Positions 8,964 through 18,537 of a stretch of DNA of 44,115 nucleotides are shown one piece after another (position 1 is the stretch's first letter; every line of letters starts with the position of its first letter). The DNA is from Actinomycetota bacterium (lineage in GTDB: Bacteria > Actinomycetota > Thermoleophilia > Solirubrobacterales > JACPNS01). A program made the translations under genes and the position numbers. Below the pieces are notes generated by a model. It was not told where the DNA came from. It did not search any database and saw nothing but the letters and a program-made list of their open reading frames with translations. The DNA is taken from positions 1 through 44,115 of the forward strand of contig JACRKX010000070.1 of assembly GCA_016219715.1 (NCBI GenBank), read 5' to 3'.

Positions 8964-9818
8964 ATGGATCTGGTCGCACGGGCAAAGCGGATTGCCGACT
9001 CGCAGTGGTTTGACTTCTTGACGATCGGCGTGATCCTCGGAAATGCGGTGGTACTGGGTCTGGAGACGTTCGAGGAGTTCGATCGGCGGAATCACGATGA
9101 GCTCAACCGGTTGAACGAGCTCGCCTTCACGTACTACGTCATCGAGCTGGCGATCCGCATTACCGCCTACGGCCGTCGCACGGTCGACTTTTTCAAGAGT
9201 GGCTGGAACCAGTTTGACTTCTGGATCGTTGCCGTCGGCTTCATTCCGGGCCTTCGCGAGAACGCGACGATCATCCGAATGGTGCGGTTGTTGCGAGTCA
9301 CGCGACTACTGCGGCTACTGAAGGACCTTCGCATCGTGGTAGCGGCCGTCGGGCGTTCGATCCCGGGTGTGTCGAGCCTCGCGCTTGCATCGCTGATGCT
9401 GGTCTACGTCTACGCGATGGTTGGCTGGGTGATCTTCGCCGAAGATGATCCGGCGCACTTCGGAAACATCGGCGAGGCGATGCTGACGATGTTCCAGGTG
9501 CTGACGCTCGAGAACTTGCCCGACTTCATCGAGACCGGTCGCGCCGCCAGCGACTGGGCGATCCCGTTTTACGTCAGTTACGCGCTGCTGGCTTCATTCC
9601 TTGTCTTCAACCTGTTCATTGGCATCGTCCTTAACTCGATGGAAGAGGCGCGCGCCGCAGAGCTGCGTCGAGCCGAGGCCGAGATGCGCGATGACATCGA
9701 GAGTGCCGACGATGCGACCGCCGCGCGCCTGGCGTTACGCGAGCGCGTCCATCGCGTACGCAACGAACTCGACGCGATCGACAGCGACCTCGACGCGCTG
9801 CAGCGGGCCAGCGACTGA
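8964..9818 (+). CDS. Voltage-gated ion channel of the bacterial NaChBac type with unusual filter
   Basis: This 284-residue inner-membrane protein has the six-helix layout of bacterial homotetrameric sodium channels. S1 is near residues 18-34 and S2 near 54-68 (E61). S3 contains D85. S4 carries arginines at every third residue (R105, R108, R111, R114, R117, then K120, R123). The pore is FQVLTLENLPDF and S6 contains FNLFIGIVLNSMEE. A charged coiled coil follows (226-280), as in the family's tetramerisation tail. The filter reads TLENLPD where the family usually has TLESW: the key glutamate (E183) is kept but the tryptophan is replaced by leucine, so selectivity is uncertain. The start at the ATG opening MDLVARAKR was chosen because it suits the family; upstream in-frame starts overlap pccB. 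No neighbouring gene hints at a partner. Confidence 0.85.
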   Translation: MDLVARAKRIADSQWFDFLTIGVILGNAVVLGLETFEEFDRRNHDELNRLNELAFTYYVIELAIRITAYGRRTVDFFKSGWNQFDFWIVAVGFIPGLRENATIIRMVRLLRVTRLLRLLKDLRIVVAAVGRSIPGVSSLALASLMLVYVYAMVGWVIFAEDDPAHFGNIGEAMLTMFQVLTLENLPDFIETGRAASDWAIPFYVSYALLASFLVFNLFIGIVLNSMEEARAAELRRAEAEMRDDIESADDATAARLALRERVHRVRNELDAIDSDLDALQRASD

Positions 9819-9908
9819 GTGACTAGGGCTACGCGCGGGGGCGCGAGGAGCCGGGAAGCGGCTAGCGGGGATGGGCGGAATGCGGGAACCCCCGGTCGGC
9901 CGCAAAGC

Positions 9909-9969
9909 TTGTGCGATTTGTCATTCCTCCTTTGCCCTCAGGGAAAGGGAGGAATGACGATTCGCACAA
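9909..9969. terminator. Very long hairpin between convergent genes
   Basis: A 29-position stem around a TCA loop: 25 Watson-Crick pairs, 2 G-T pairs and 2 mismatches. The arms begin TTGTGCGA and end TCGCACAA. It lies between the channel gene and the convergent gene ending at 9999, so it can serve both strands. There is no T run on either side and it is far longer than ordinary terminators. A mobile palindromic repeat or a small RNA source is possible. Confidence 0.5.
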
Positions 9970-9998
9970 TGATCTCCGCAAACTGCGGGAAACGATGA

Positions 9999-10892
9999 TC
10001 AGGCGTGGGTGAAGGGGCGCTTGTGTGCCGACCCAAGGTGATCCAGCACGCTAGTCAGCAACGCTTCGTAGTCGACCGGCGCACCCGTCTGATCGGGTTC
10101 GGATACGACAACCGGTTCAGGTTCGACGGCGCTCTCAGGCTCGGACTTTACAGTCGGATCAGATTCGGACTCCGCGGCCGTCTCGACCATCGGTTCGGCC
10201 TGGGCGGTCTGTTCGGGTTCAGGCTCGGCCTCGACGACGGGTTCGGGCGAGACTTCTTCCATCTGCACCGAAACGGCTTCGGGCACGGCCTCTTCGGCGG
10301 CCACGGCGTCTCGAGAGCGGGAAAAGAGTCGTTTCCAGAATCCGAGCCGCTCCGGCTCCGCTGTCGACGACGGTTCGGCGACGACCTCGCGCTCCGGTTC
10401 AGTGTCGGCCACCGGTTCGGACTGCGGTCCCGTCTCGCCGCCCTCAGCCACCGACGCCGAGTCGTTTTCGACGACAGGCTCGACCGTGGCCGTTGCCACC
10501 GGCTCGCGCTCGACTATCGACTCGACGCTGGTCGCCGGCCCGGCCTTCACCTGAGGTCCAGCTCCGTCGGCAGGCCCACCATCGACCGGACCCCCTGGCG
10601 CCGGCGCCTTAGCCGGCGCTTCGACCTCGACACCTGTCGCCTCGGCCGCGACACCTGTCGCCTCGGCCGCCTCTGCCGTCAACTTCACCCGCGTGCCCCA
10701 GCCGCTCGCCGCGATCTCGATCGTGCCGCTGGCTCGCTCGCCGCGCCAGCGGATTTCGCTCTCGGGCTTGGTAGCGACGATCTCGATCGTGCCGTCGCCG
10801 AGCAGTTCGGCCAGGCGCTCGACGCGTTCTAGCTCCGACCACACCTCGGGCGGCGATTTGACCAGCGTTCGTGAGACCTCGTAAGCGGGCAT
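9999..10892 (-). CDS. SRPBCC-like N-terminal domain with long acidic Pro/Glu tail
   Basis: The 297-residue product starts MPAYEVSRTLVKSPPEVWSEL, and the first 75 residues look like the beginning of the SRPBCC/START-type fold (cavity proteins binding lipids or small molecules), though shorter than a full domain. Residues about 80-270 are low-complexity, rich in Glu, Pro, Ala and Val, with a basic patch in the middle (GFWKRLFSRSRD). The end is VDYEALLTSVLDHLGSAHKRPF. No signal peptide or membrane span. The ATG at 10892 is used. The function is unknown; the basic-aromatic patch inside an acidic linker could be a membrane or partner contact site (inference). The gene may follow the two genes to its right in one leftward transcript. 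Confidence 0.75.
   Translation of the reverse strand: MPAYEVSRTLVKSPPEVWSELERVERLAELLGDGTIEIVATKPESEIRWRGERASGTIEIAASGWGTRVKLTAEAAEATGVAAEATGVEVEAPAKAPAPGGPVDGGPADGAGPQVKAGPATSVESIVEREPVATATVEPVVENDSASVAEGGETGPQSEPVADTEPEREVVAEPSSTAEPERLGFWKRLFSRSRDAVAAEEAVPEAVSVQMEEVSPEPVVEAEPEPEQTAQAEPMVETAAESESDPTVKSEPESAVEPEPVVVSEPDQTGAPVDYEALLTSVLDHLGSAHKRPFTHA
10629..10670 (-). repeat. Perfect 21-bp tandem duplication in coding sequence
   Basis: The unit GACACCTGTCGCCTCGGCCGC occurs twice without a break, at 10629-10649 and 10650-10670. It keeps the frame and adds seven residues to the linker (read as EATGVAA then EATGVEV). Identity of the copies points to a recent event. Confidence 0.9.
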
Positions 10893-10951
10893 CAACGGGA
10901 CTCTTCAACGGTCCGAGGACGAACCCTTTTTCCTCGCAAGCTTGCGTTCAG

Positions 10952-11338
10952 TCACACAAGCTTGCGAGCGGCTAGAACGGCTTCGCCTCCATCAGGAAGA
11001 CGATCGTGAGCGTCATCAAGCTCATAGGTGACGAAAATCGCCAAGCTGAAAACGACGATGAACAGCGCGATTGAAACGGTCAGCCAGCCCTCGTCGCCCT
11101 TGATGTGGTCGCTGGCGGCGATCGCCCAGAGCCCGGTCAGGAACACCAGCGCCGCACCCGGGAAGACGAGCACCCGCTGGATCTTCTCTATGGCAGCCAG
11201 CGCGAACGGCGCGTGCTGCGGCTGAGCCTTCGCCATCGGTCCGATGATCGGATACGTGAACGTCACGCCGAGCAGTGCCACGACGAAGATCACATGGAAG
11301 GCGACGAGCACCGAGTATCCGGTCAGCGCAAGAATCAC
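10952..11338 (-). CDS. Small integral membrane protein (DUF2269-like)
   Basis: A 128-residue protein with about four membrane segments: LTGYSVLVAFHVIFVVALLG, IQRVLVFPGAALVFLTGLWAI, WLTVSIALFIVVFSLAIFV and part of the first loop (TYPIIGPMAKA). The pattern resembles predicted membrane proteins of the DUF2269 group, of unknown function. The frame extends upstream to an ATG at 11392, but the GTG at 11338 is preferred: it begins right before the first membrane helix and lies 7 nt after the stop of the preceding frameshifted gene, so the two are probably co-translated. Confidence 0.7.
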   Translation of the reverse strand: MILALTGYSVLVAFHVIFVVALLGVTFTYPIIGPMAKAQPQHAPFALAAIEKIQRVLVFPGAALVFLTGLWAIAASDHIKGDEGWLTVSIALFIVVFSLAIFVTYELDDAHDRLPDGGEAVLAARKLV

Positions 11339-11345
11339 GCGCGCA

Positions 11346-11698
11346 TCATGCCACAAGATCCGGCAGATTTTCAACCCCGGCCACGATCGCATCGCGCACG
11401 AGTTGCCACTGCGAGTCGCTGACGCCCGGCAGCCGCCCGCCCGCGACTATGAAGAAGCAGCCTCCGCCGCGCGCGTCGATCAGCCGCAGGCGCATTACGT
11501 CGGCGCTGCCGAGTTCATCGACGACTTCGACGTCGACGCCGCGCGAGTCCTCGGCTCATCGTCGTCGTGGACCTCGGTCAGCCACTCGGGGAAGACCTCG
11601 ACCCAGCGCGTCACGTCGCTCACGAGCGGCCAGACCGCGTCGGCGCCAGCCGGCACGAAGCCTGTTGCGAAAACGAGATTGTCGGGTGCCTCGGCCAT
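11346..11698 (-). pseudogene. SRPBCC-like protein gene with single-base frameshift
   Basis: The first frame (ATG at 11698) gives MAEAPDNLVFATGFVPAGAD, then VWPLVSDVTRWVEVFPEWL, typical of a polyketide cyclase/START-type N-terminus, but stops at 11495. From about 11550 the coding signal moves to another frame, reading EDSRGVDVEVVDELGSADV, then FFIVAGGRLPGVSD and WQLVRDAIVAGVENLPDLVA, with a stop at 11346-11348. Joined, they make about 117 residues. Loss of one base near 11550-11556 explains it. This could be true decay or a sequencing error in a GC-rich stretch. The second part ends just before the downstream GTG start, which supports it as the natural end. Confidence 0.7.
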
Positions 11699-11759
11699 TG
11701 TGAGGAAAGGCGTGCCGGGCGACGCCGAGCGGCAGTCGCCCGTCGTGAGCCTGGGACGG

Positions 11760-13385
11760 CTAGAGCGTCTCCTTGTACTCGCCCCACTCTTCGCGCAGCG
11801 CGCCGCAGACCTCGCCGATCGAGCATCCGACCTTCAGCGCGTCACGCATCGGGAAGAGCATGTTCACGTCGGTCTTGGCGGCGTCTTTCAACGCCTGCAG
11901 CTTGGCGGCGACCTCGGCCTGGTCGCGCGCGGCTTTGAATGCCTTCAGACGCGCGACCTGGTCGTGCTCGCTCTGCGGGTCGACGCGGAGCAGATCGACG
12001 TCGGTCGACTCGTTCTCGTCGACGAACTTGTTGACTCCGACCACGATGTCCTGGCCGATTTCGTAGCGCTTGTGGTAGCCGAAGGCGCTCTCTTCGACCT
12101 CTTTCTTGATGAATTCGAGCGCTTGCACCGAACCGCCGAGTTCGTCGACCTTGTCGATCAGCATGCGGGCGCGGTCTTCGATTTCGGCGGTCAGCGCCTC
12201 GATGAAGTAGCTGCCGGCGAACGGGTCGACGGTGTCTGCGGCGCCACTCTCGTAGGCGACGATCTGCTGCGTGCGCAGCGCGATCTTGGCGGCGCGCTCG
12301 GTGGGCAACGCCAGCGCTTCGTCGAAGCCGTTGGTGTGCAGCGACTGGGTGCCGCCGCTGACGGCCGCGAAGGCCTGCAGCGCCACGCGCACGACGTTGT
12401 TCATCGGCTGCTGTGCCGTCAGCGTGACTCCGCCGGTCTGGGTGTGGAAGCGCAGCATCATCGACTTCGGGTCTTTCGCCCCGAAACGGTCGCGCATGAC
12501 TTCGGCCCAGATCTTGCGGGCGGCGCGGAACTTCGCGACCTCCTGGAAGACGTTGTTGTGGCCGTTGAAGAAAAAGGCCAGGCGCGGCGCGAACTCGTCG
12601 ACGTCGAGACCGGCTTCGACGGCGCTCTGAACGTAGGCGATGCCGTTGGCGATCGTGAAGCCGACTTCTTGCACAGCGCTACAGCCCTTCTCGCGCATGT
12701 GGTAGCCGCTGATGCTGATCGTGTTCCACTTCGGAACGCGCTGCTTGCAGTAGTCGAAGACGTCGGTCGTCAGGCGCATCGACTGCTCGGCCGGATAGAT
12801 GAAGTTGCCGCGGCCGATGTACTCCTTGAGAATGTCGTTCTGCACCGTGCCACGTAGGGCCGTGCTGTCGACGCCCTGCTCCTCGGCGACCAATTCGTAG
12901 AGCAACAACAGTACGCCGGCAGGGGCGTTGATCGTCATCGAGGTGCTGACCTTGTCGAGCGGGATCTGGTCGAAGCAGGTGCGCATGTCGTCGATCGTGT
13001 CGATCGCGACGCCGGTGCGGCCGACCTCGCCCTCGCAGAGCGGGTCGTCGCTGTCGCGGCCCAGCTGGGTGGGCAGGTCGAAGGCCATCGATAGGCCGGT
13101 CGAGCCGTGTTCGATCAGGAAGCGGTAGCGCTCGTTGGTCTCGGTGGCGCTGGCGTAGCCGGCGTACTGGCGCATCGTCCAGTGGCGCGAGCGGTACATC
13201 TCGGCGTGGACGCCGCGCGTGAAGGGGTACTGGCCGGGCTCGCCGAGGCGTTCATCGAGGTCGAGGCTTTCGATGTCGGCGGGGCCATAAACGATCTGCT
13301 GCTCGATGCCGCTGTCGGTGAAGCGGCGCTCGTCGTCGGGGCCGACGATCGGCGCGATGGTGGGCTTGTTCTCAGTTGTGGACAT
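11760..13385 (-). CDS. mcmA: Methylmalonyl-CoA mutase large (substrate-binding) subunit
   Basis: A 541-residue cytoplasmic protein with the TIM-barrel part of B12-dependent mutases: [66 protein letters not shown] and [14 protein letters not shown]. It ends after the barrel and lacks the C-terminal cobalamin domain, so it belongs to the split (archaeal/actinobacterial) type that pairs with a separate small B12-binding subunit not present here. It interconverts methylmalonyl-CoA and succinyl-CoA, completing the propionyl-CoA route begun by pccB. Related split mutases act on isobutyryl-, ethylmalonyl- or hydroxyisobutyryl-CoA; the MRQYAGY segment favours methylmalonyl-CoA. An isolated hairpin separates it from the gene upstream. 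Confidence 0.9.
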   Translation of the reverse strand: MSTTENKPTIAPIVGPDDERRFTDSGIEQQIVYGPADIESLDLDERLGEPGQYPFTRGVHAEMYRSRHWTMRQYAGYASATETNERYRFLIEHGSTGLSMAFDLPTQLGRDSDDPLCEGEVGRTGVAIDTIDDMRTCFDQIPLDKVSTSMTINAPAGVLLLLYELVAEEQGVDSTALRGTVQNDILKEYIGRGNFIYPAEQSMRLTTDVFDYCKQRVPKWNTISISGYHMREKGCSAVQEVGFTIANGIAYVQSAVEAGLDVDEFAPRLAFFFNGHNNVFQEVAKFRAARKIWAEVMRDRFGAKDPKSMMLRFHTQTGGVTLTAQQPMNNVVRVALQAFAAVSGGTQSLHTNGFDEALALPTERAAKIALRTQQIVAYESGAADTVDPFAGSYFIEALTAEIEDRARMLIDKVDELGGSVQALEFIKKEVEESAFGYHKRYEIGQDIVVGVNKFVDENESTDVDLLRVDPQSEHDQVARLKAFKAARDQAEVAAKLQALKDAAKTDVNMLFPMRDALKVGCSIGEVCGALREEWGEYKETL

Positions 13386-13406
13386 GCCCCTGATCGTAGA
13401 AGCAAT

Positions 13407-13436
13407 GCAAAGGCCCGGCGGGCGCCGGGCCTTTGC
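13407..13436 (-). terminator. Strong hairpin terminator
   Basis: Perfect 13-bp stem GCAAAGGCCCGGC with its complement and a GGGC loop, between the stop at 13498 and the start of the mutase gene. The A/T-flanked G+C stem is classic, but the following T run is poor on the minus strand (ATTGCTTCT). Most likely it ends the 13498-14256 transcript. Confidence 0.7.
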
Positions 13437-13497
13437 TCACGTGCTTGAGGCGATCGCGGAATTCGATACCCGCGCCTCTGACTGCGCGGCTCAGCCG

Positions 13498-14256
13498 TCA
13501 GGAAACGCCGAGCTTCTTTCCGTCGAGCTGGAAGAGGCATGCGTCTCCGTCGCCGAACGGGCCGTTGCCCGTCGGCGGAACACCGCGTTTGGCGGCGTTC
13601 GCCACCTGACCGGTGAGACCGGTGCCGTCAGGGCCGATCAGAGTGAACAGCCCCGTTCCGCCGGACAGAATCATCGGCGAGGTGCTGTTTGCGCCGGCCG
13701 TCATCGGCGTGTTGACGAATCGACTCATTTCGACCGTCGAGGAGCTCATCCACGGCGAGCCGTAGTACATCGGTCCGCCTCCCGTGCCCAGCAGCGTGCC
13801 ATCGCTGTCGGTGCCCGCGAAGACGATCGCGTAAAGCGACGTTCCGACCAAGAAGCACTTGCCGTAGATCTGCACATGGCCATTGCCGGCGAGCACGACC
13901 GGCGTCGCCGCGATGCGGGCGGTGTCGAAATCGGCGTCGCTGGCGCTCGAGCTGACGCGCTTGAGTACGGGTGGGATGTCGCTGGTGACGCTGCTTGCCG
14001 AATCGGCGCTTGCCGCGTTGGGTACTTGGGCGAGCGAGCTCTCGTTGATGTCACTGCCGCCCAGGGTGTTGCTCTTGACCTTCGAGCCGGTGATGGCGTT
14101 TCTCTTGATCTTGGCGTTGGTGACCGCGTTCTTCTTGATCTGCTTGCTGCCGACGGAGTTCTTCGGCAACGTGGCGGCGGCCCAGCTGACGCCGCCGAGG
14201 GCAATGAAGAGGGCGAGCATCGAGACGATGTTCGCGAAAGTGAGATGGCGCCTCAT
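13498..14256 (-). CDS. Secreted protein of a Thermoleophilia-typical family
   Basis: A 252-residue product. The frame is open to 14535, but the true start is the ATG at 14256, giving MRRHLTFANIVSMLALFIAL, a signal peptide that continues ALGGVSWAAATLP. Next comes a basic repetitive stretch (NSVGSKQIKKNAV, NAKIKRNAITGSKVKSNTLG) seen at the start of many exported proteins in Solirubrobacterales. The remainder is a beta-rich domain with a Cys pair (GKCFLVG, DACLFQLDG) of unknown role. It is the best taxonomic marker in the window. It is probably anchored at or released from the cell surface. A hairpin follows the stop. Confidence 0.85.
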   Translation of the reverse strand: MRRHLTFANIVSMLALFIALGGVSWAAATLPKNSVGSKQIKKNAVTNAKIKRNAITGSKVKSNTLGGSDINESSLAQVPNAASADSASSVTSDIPPVLKRVSSSASDADFDTARIAATPVVLAGNGHVQIYGKCFLVGTSLYAIVFAGTDSDGTLLGTGGGPMYYGSPWMSSSTVEMSRFVNTPMTAGANSTSPMILSGGTGLFTLIGPDGTGLTGQVANAAKRGVPPTGNGPFGDGDACLFQLDGKKLGVS

Positions 14257-14353
14257 GGTGAGTGCGAAATCCTTTCGGAAGAGGAGCGTTATGGAAATAG
14301 CCCGTGCATGATGCCATGCCGGTTGGGAGAGATCGGGCGTTTTTGCCGCGGGG

Positions 14354-15787
14354 CTAGTCGTTCGGGCCTTCGCGCTTGGCGTTGCTGCCCGGCGCGCTGA
14401 CGCTGTTTTCACAGTCGAGCGGTGCGGCTGAGGGTGTGGTGACGATCGCAGGAGCGCGGCCGCCCTTGAAGGTGAAGACACGGTACGCCGCACGATCGCC
14501 ACCTGCTTCGATGCGGCCGGCGTAGCGCGGCGCAAGCGCGTGGTCGGCTTGCTGGCGGGCAGTTTCTGGAACGTAGGTCACGACCGCGACCTCGGTGTCG
14601 TAGTTGCTGCGTGTGCGGTTGATCGCGAAGCATCCGCGATCGGTGTTCTTGGTGGCCGAGATCACGCTGGTGGCGTCGACATCGATCAGGATGTCGGCTC
14701 CGTTGGTGCTGAGGTATGACCGCGCCGCGTCTTCGACGCTGCCGGCCCACACGTTCTTGTAGACATAGGGGCCGGCGAGCAGCACGGCCGCCGGAAGAAT
14801 CATCAGGGCCCACCAGCCACTACCCATCGCTCGCGCGGCGATCACGACGACCCAGCCCATCGCGATCGAGAGCAGACCGGGGATCAGCGGGCCGGGCCCG
14901 GCCGTGGCCGTCGGGTCGCCGCTCATGCTGCTGGTGAAAGCGATGATTCCGGTGATGACGATGCAGAACGCCGTCCAGGCGAATCCGTAGGTCAGCACGT
15001 TGCGGTCGCGCCGGACGTGCTCGAACTCGTCCTCGACTTCGCGGCGCTGCGGCGCCTGGCGACGTGGTTGCTGCGCCGGCTCTTCGGGCCGCGTGGCCGC
15101 TCGTTCAGACGGCGCCTGCTTCTGACGTGCCGGGGCGAGCTTCGGCGCCTTCGATACCGGCGCGAGGCGAGGTTCGCCGGTTGTGGCCTGTGGCACTGCA
15201 TCGCCGGGCCCCGGACCGGCCTGGTCCGGCATCTCCATCGCTCGGAAATCGAAGCTCGAGCCGGGCTGCTGCTGTGCCGGCTCGGGCGGCGGGTGCGGCC
15301 GTTGCTGGGCGGGTGCAGGCGCCGCCGCCTGTTGCGGCTGCTGGGCTGGAGCGGCGGGTGGCGCGGGCGGGGGTGACGCGGGCGGGTGCGACGCGGCCTG
15401 CGGCTGCGCCCGCGGGGCTTCCGGCTGCGATGGCGGTGGCAGTGGTTGCCCCGCGGGCGGCGCCTGATCGGGCGCGGTCGCCGCGGACTGTGCGGTGGGC
15501 TCGTCACTCGAAGGATCGAGATCGAGGCCCAGTCGCGCACGCTGGGCTGGTGTCAGTTCGCCGCTCGAGTTGCGCGGCAGGTCGAAGTGCTTGGGCTGGT
15601 CGTCTTCGGGCTCGGGATCGTCGGCCGGCAGCGGCAGGGCCGATACGGGCAGCGGGGCGGGGCCACCACTCTTACCGGCGGCGGCGTTGGGTGAGACCAT
15701 CGAAGCGGTCATCTGCGCCCAGTTGCTCGCCAGCTGTTCACGCGCGTCATCCGCGCTTGAAGATCGTTTCTTTGGGTTTTCCGCCAT
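14354..15787 (-). CDS. Proline-rich membrane protein with C-terminal extracytoplasmic domain
   Basis: A 477-residue protein of unknown family. Residues 1-250 are hydrophilic and very rich in Pro, Ala and Gln (a long PxxP-type linker), including a motif LTPAQRARLGLDLD near 80. Three hydrophobic segments follow between about 262 and 342 (YGFAWTAFCIVITGIIAFTS; LLSIAMGWVVVIAARAMG; WALMILPAAVLLAGPYVY). A final domain of about 130 residues contains two cysteines (DRGCFAINRTRSNYDTEVAV; PLDCENSV). By topology the last part is likely outside. The Pro-rich start recalls scaffold or secretion-associated membrane proteins, but no family is claimed. Divergent from the UDP-xylose synthase gene. Confidence 0.75.
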   Translation of the reverse strand: MAENPKKRSSSADDAREQLASNWAQMTASMVSPNAAAGKSGGPAPLPVSALPLPADDPEPEDDQPKHFDLPRNSSGELTPAQRARLGLDLDPSSDEPTAQSAATAPDQAPPAGQPLPPPSQPEAPRAQPQAASHPPASPPPAPPAAPAQQPQQAAAPAPAQQRPHPPPEPAQQQPGSSFDFRAMEMPDQAGPGPGDAVPQATTGEPRLAPVSKAPKLAPARQKQAPSERAATRPEEPAQQPRRQAPQRREVEDEFEHVRRDRNVLTYGFAWTAFCIVITGIIAFTSSMSGDPTATAGPGPLIPGLLSIAMGWVVVIAARAMGSGWWALMILPAAVLLAGPYVYKNVWAGSVEDAARSYLSTNGADILIDVDATSVISATKNTDRGCFAINRTRSNYDTEVAVVTYVPETARQQADHALAPRYAGRIEAGGDRAAYRVFTFKGGRAPAIVTTPSAAPLDCENSVSAPGSNAKREGPND

Positions 15788-15851
15788 CTGACTTGCTTGT
15801 CTGCCCGGGTATTCAGTTTTCGGACGCTCTCCCTATAAGGTTGTGTCGAGC

Positions 15852-16790
<939 letters not shown>

Positions 16791-16805
16791 TACGCGTAGC
16801 GCTCT

Positions 16806-18404
16806 TTAGTAAGCGCCGCGGCGAGCGAAAACGGCTGGGATCGTGCGCAGCATGATCACGACGTCCTGGAAGATCGACCAGCGTTCGATGTAGAGGAAGT
16901 CGAGGCGCACGAGGTCGTCGAACTCGAGCTCGCTGCGGCCGGAGACCTGCCACAGGCCGGTCAAACCGGGCAGCACTAGGTAGCGCTTCTTGTGCCAATC
17001 CTCGAGCCGCTCGTAGTCGCGCTGGGGCAGTGGCCGCGGCCCGACCAGGCTCATCTGGCCGAGCAGAACGTTGAAGAGTTGTGGCAGTTCGTCGAGCGAC
17101 CACTTGCGCAGAAAGCCGCCGACAGGAGTGAGCCGCGGATCGCGGCGGATCTTGAACAGCGCGCCATCGGCCTCATTGAGCTTTTCGAGTTCTTCCTGCA
17201 GGGCGTCGGCGTTCTCTTGCATCGTGCGGAACTTGAGGCAGTCGAACGATTCGCCGCCGAGACCCGGTCGCGGCGAGCGGAATAGAACGGGGCCGCTGCT
17301 GGTGAGCTTCACGGCCAGTGCGATCAGCAGAAGCAGCGGCGAGAGCACCAGCAGGGTGAAGGCCGAGACGACGATGTCGAAGACGCGCTTGAGCACGAAG
17401 TCGGTGCCTTCGAAGACCGGCGGCTTGAGCTCGAACAGCGGCAGGCTCTCGCCGGCGACGAACTCGGTGTGCTCGCCGAAGAGGATGTCCATCGTGCTCG
17501 GCGCGACGCGCAGGCTGACCCCGCCGCGATGGCAGCGGTCAACCAGATCGACGGCCAGGTCGGCCGGAAAGTACGGGTCGGCGATGATCACCTCGTCGAT
17601 CTCGTCGAAGTGGTCCTCGATCGAGTCGAGCCTGCCGAGGTTGCGCAGCCCGTTCTCGGGTCGCGGCTCGAGCGAGATGAAGCCGATCGGTTCGACGCGC
17701 GAGCTGGGCCCCTTGCCGAGCGCCGCGGCGACGTCGTCGATCTGGTCGTTGGAGCCGACGATCGCGGCGCGGCGGACATGACCGAAGGCGCGTTCGACGC
17801 GTTCGGCGAGCCGGTCGTAGGCGAAGCGTGCGCTGATGATCAGCGCCGAGGCGGCGATGAACGTCGAGTAGAAGATGTAGTAGCTGTTGAAGCGCTCGCC
17901 TTCGATCAGCGCGAAGGCGAGTGTGACCAGCGTGACCTTGAAGAGCGAGCCGAGGATGCTGGCCGAACCGGGACGCAGGTAGTGCGGGCGGTACAGGCCG
18001 TCGCGCAGGAACAGCAGCAGCATCACTAGCGCCGCGAACGGCAGCACCTCGATCGCATAGTCCGAGGCTGCCTGCAACTTCAGCTCGCCGTCGAGCACCT
18101 GTTGCTTGACCACCAGTGCGATCATCAGCGCCGCGTAGAGCAGTACGAGGTCGAGTGCCGCGAGCACCAGGCCGTTGGCTAGCCGCTGGATCTGCGAGCG
18201 GTTGAACATGACCGCCACCAGTGGAGGGCGCTTGGCACGCAGGTCGCGCGCGTTGACGCGTTCCACGAACTCGCCGCTGCCAGGCAGCGCGCCGGGCACA
18301 TCGAGCGGGGTTTCGAGTGATCTCTGGTTCATCGGGCTTGGGGATGGTGGCCGCGAGAGCGGCTGGGCGCGCGACGAGCCGAATCGAAGGCGCCGCACCT
18401 CCAT
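16806..18404 (-). CDS. Polyprenyl-phosphate sugar-1-phosphate transferase (WcaJ/WbaP type)
   Basis: A 532-residue membrane enzyme with the layout of polyisoprenyl-phosphate hexose-1-phosphate transferases: four N-terminal membrane helices (about 75-190), a nucleotide-binding-like middle (RRAAIVGSNDQIDDVA; IDEVIIADP), a fifth membrane segment (VLKRVFDIVVSAFTLLVLSP) and the catalytic C-terminal domain (CLKFRTM, RRDPRLTPVGGFLRKWSLDELPQL, MSLVGPRP, PGLTGLWQVSGRS). It loads the first sugar phosphate on the lipid carrier to start capsule or exopolysaccharide synthesis. The start is uncertain: ATG 18404 has no clear ribosome binding site and ATG 18332 is an alternative. Confidence 0.9.
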   Translation of the reverse strand: MEVRRLRFGSSRAQPLSRPPSPSPMNQRSLETPLDVPGALPGSGEFVERVNARDLRAKRPPLVAVMFNRSQIQRLANGLVLAALDLVLLYAALMIALVVKQQVLDGELKLQAASDYAIEVLPFAALVMLLLFLRDGLYRPHYLRPGSASILGSLFKVTLVTLAFALIEGERFNSYYIFYSTFIAASALIISARFAYDRLAERVERAFGHVRRAAIVGSNDQIDDVAAALGKGPSSRVEPIGFISLEPRPENGLRNLGRLDSIEDHFDEIDEVIIADPYFPADLAVDLVDRCHRGGVSLRVAPSTMDILFGEHTEFVAGESLPLFELKPPVFEGTDFVLKRVFDIVVSAFTLLVLSPLLLLIALAVKLTSSGPVLFRSPRPGLGGESFDCLKFRTMQENADALQEELEKLNEADGALFKIRRDPRLTPVGGFLRKWSLDELPQLFNVLLGQMSLVGPRPLPQRDYERLEDWHKKRYLVLPGLTGLWQVSGRSELEFDDLVRLDFLYIERWSIFQDVVIMLRTIPAVFARRGAY

Positions 18405-18537
18405 AAAACTACCGACAGGCCGGAAAAGTTGTGGAGTGCGGTCGAATTTGCCGGCTGGGGACCGGCGACGACTCTCGCTTCCAGATACCGTACCGGGCGG
18501 GTTCGCCGAGACAGCGGCGGAGTTCCGATTTTCATCG

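Noticed and set aside
11244-12857. Long rightward open frame opposite the mutase gene and its neighbours
   Set aside because: It crosses three leftward genes and has no recognisable domain; a GC-rich shadow.
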